Below are positions 4,041-5,493 of a DNA stretch of 5,493 nucleotides, in pieces. Origin of the DNA: an uncultured Clostridia bacterium (GTDB lineage Bacteria; Bacillota; Clostridia; Christensenellales; Borkfalkiaceae). The first letter of the stretch is position 1, and each line of letters begins with the position of its first letter. The notes beneath the pieces are model-generated. The model searched no databases and was not told the DNA's origin. It worked only from the letters and a program-made list of their open reading frames with translations. The DNA lies in NCBI GenBank assembly GCA_944376035.1, contig CALWBJ010000136.1, positions 1 through 5,493 of the forward strand. Reading direction: 5' to 3'. Both the position numbers and the translations under genes were made by a program.

Positions 4041-5493
4041 TTATCCTCTCGGAGAATAGTTAGGCGATTCCTTTGTTATGGAAATATCGTGAGGATGACT
4101 TTCGATAAGCGTAGCGTTTGTAATCTTAATAAACTGTGCTTTTTTCCTGAGTTCGTCGATAGTCTTCATTCCGCAATAACCCATACCCGAGCGTATACCG
4201 CCGCACATCTGGAAAACGATTTCCGAAAGCGCGCCTCTGTAAGGAACACGTCCCTCAACTCCCTCGGGAACAAGTTTTTTGGCATTTTCCTGGAAATATC
4301 TGTCCTTACTGCCGCAAGCCATAGCGGAAAGCGAGCCCATACCTCTGTATACTTTAAAACTTCTGCCCTGATAAATTTCTATTTCGCCGGGACTTTCGAG
4401 CGTACCCGCAAAGAGGCTTCCTATCATGACAGCCGCCGCGCCGCCGCCTATCGCCTTGGTTATGTCGCCGCTGTATTTTATTCCGCCGTCGGCAATAACT
4501 TTCTTGCCGAACTTCTCCGCTCTTTCAGAGCAGTCCATTACCGCCGTAAGTTGCGGAACGCCTATACCCGCAACCACACGGGTCGTACAAATAGAACCGG
4601 GGCCCATTCCGACTTTAACCACGTCCGCTCCTGCGTCAATCAGCGCTTCGGTTGCGTCGGCAGTTGCGACGTTACCCGCTATAACGGGAAGTCCCGGATA
4701 AGCCGCTTTTATCTTCTTAACCATATTAAGAACATTACTGCTGTGTCCGTGCGCAGTGTCAACCGCCACTATATCGACTTTCGCTTTGACAAGTTCCGCT
4801 ACCCTTTCAAGCGTATTTGCCGCAATACCTACCGCCGCGCCGACTAAAAGTCTTCCGTTCTTGTCTTTTGCGGAATTAGGATACTGTATGGCTTTTTCTA
4901 TATCTTTTATTGTTATAAGACCTTTTAAATAACCCTTTTCGTCAACTATGGGAAGTTTTTCTATACGGTGCTTTCCGAGTATTTTCTGCGCCTCTTCAAG
5001 CGAAGTTCCGACCGGAGCCGTTACGAGATTATCTTTGGTCATTATGTTTTCAATGGGCTGAGCAAAGTTACTTTCAAATCTTAAATCCCTGTTTGTGAGT
5101 ATGCCCACGAGTTTACCGTTTTTTGTATTGGGAACGCCGCTTATACGGTATTTTTCCATAAGCGCAACCGCTTCGCTCACCATATTGTCGGATTCAAGAA
5201 AAAACGGATCGGTTATGACTCCGTGCTCGCTTCTTTTTACCTTATCGACGTGAAGAGCCTGCTCCTCTATCGACATGTTCTTGTGAATTATTCCCAGTCC
5301 GCCTTCGCGCGCCATGGCTATTGCCAGCCTCGATTCTGTAACCGTGTCCATCGCGGCCGACATTATAGGAATGTTAAGTTTTATTTCATCGGTAAGCGCA
5401 GTCGATAAATCAGCCTGGTTAGGCGTTATATCACTAGCCTGCGGTACAAGCAATACGTCGTCGAACGTCAATCCTTCTTTGATAATTTTACCC
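4041..5493 (-). CDS. guaB: Inosine-5'-monophosphate dehydrogenase (5' end beyond window)
   Basis: IMP dehydrogenase oxidises IMP to XMP with NAD+, the committed step of guanine nucleotide synthesis in the cytoplasm; the enzyme is a tetramer. The frame is open to the window edge: the residues before LTFDDVLLVP read GKIIKEG, the usual N-terminus, so the true start lies a few codons outside. The TTG at 5471 encodes an internal Leu and is not the start. Counting that Leu as 1, the catalytic barrel begins at once, two CBS domains span about 85-200, and the IMP loop GPGSICTTR (290-298) holds the catalytic Cys295. The VIADGGIKYSGD block (325-336), YRGMGSLSAM (375-384), the flap Arg-Tyr in GRVPYRG (407-413), GGIRSGMGY (424-432) and the C-terminal ESHPHDISITKESPNYS follow. 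Full length would be about 485-490 residues, normal for the family. It is followed by its own terminator. Confidence 0.97.
   Translation of the reverse strand, partial: GKIIKEGLTFDDVLLVPQASDITPNQADLSTALTDEIKLNIPIMSAAMDTVTESRLAIAMAREGGLGIIHKNMSIEEQALHVDKVKRSEHGVITDPFFLESDNMVSEAVALMEKYRISGVPNTKNGKLVGILTNRDLRFESNFAQPIENIMTKDNLVTAPVGTSLEEAQKILGKHRIEKLPIVDEKGYLKGLITIKDIEKAIQYPNSAKDKNGRLLVGAAVGIAANTLERVAELVKAKVDIVAVDTAHGHSSNVLNMVKKIKAAYPGLPVIAGNVATADATEALIDAGADVVKVGMGPGSICTTRVVAGIGVPQLTAVMDCSERAEKFGKKVIADGGIKYSGDITKAIGGGAAAVMIGSLFAGTLESPGEIEIYQGRSFKVYRGMGSLSAMACGSKDRYFQENAKKLVPEGVEGRVPYRGALSEIVFQMCGGIRSGMGYCGMKTIDELRKKAQFIKITNATLIESHPHDISITKESPNYSPRG

Noticed and set aside
4089..4847. 252-codon open frame on the plus strand
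   Set aside because: It lies wholly antisense to the well-conserved guaB, has no recognisable domain and no convincing ribosome site. It is a shadow frame.
5469..5471. TTG as the start codon of guaB
   Set aside because: The frame stays open upstream and encodes GKIIKEG, the normal sequence before LTFDDVLLVP in IMP dehydrogenases. The gene simply runs off the window.

Overview
The window carries five protein genes, all on the minus strand. From right to left (their order of transcription) they are: the nearly complete 3' part of guaB (IMP dehydrogenase, 5' end cut by the window edge), a MATE-family multidrug/solute exporter, a CPBP (CaaX-protease-like) integral membrane protein, rlmH (23S rRNA pseudouridine-1915 methyltransferase), and the N-terminal third of an M14-family zinc carboxypeptidase-like enzyme that runs off the left edge. 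The protein types, the AT-rich spacers, the compact hairpin terminators and the 'GVDLNVNF' form of the M14 motif suggest a member of the Bacillota (Firmicutes), most likely an anaerobic Clostridia-type organism. I cannot place it more narrowly. No mobile element, CRISPR array, tRNA or rRNA is visible.

Layout. guaB (4041 to beyond 5493) ends at a very strong 18-bp hairpin terminator (3911-3954). The 348-base spacer that follows holds most of the unexplained structure in the window: a cluster of TTAAC/GTTAA half-sites (3848-3869), then a 14-bp perfect inverted repeat (3696-3709 and 3780-3793) enclosing a near-consensus promoter that points at the MATE gene. The inner arm of the repeat contains the MATE Shine-Dalgarno. 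MATE (2271-3692) is followed by a second hairpin (2133-2167). A promoter-like sequence then sits so close to the CPBP start codon that the mRNA would be leaderless or almost so. CPBP (1131-2063) and rlmH (645-1118) are 12 bases apart and form an operon. After rlmH a 174-base spacer holds a possible promoter and a short terminator-like hairpin just before the M14 start codon, arranged like an attenuator.

The genes look like a chromosomal housekeeping neighbourhood (purine synthesis, ribosome modification) with transporter and peptidase genes, not one pathway. At least three transcription units are likely: guaB; MATE; CPBP-rlmH, with the M14 gene either read through or on its own promoter. The most interesting candidate is the inverted repeat around the MATE promoter. 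It has the geometry of a small phase-variable invertible promoter, or alternatively of a Shine-Dalgarno-sequestering switch. This is inference from sequence shape only, and no recombinase gene is in the window.
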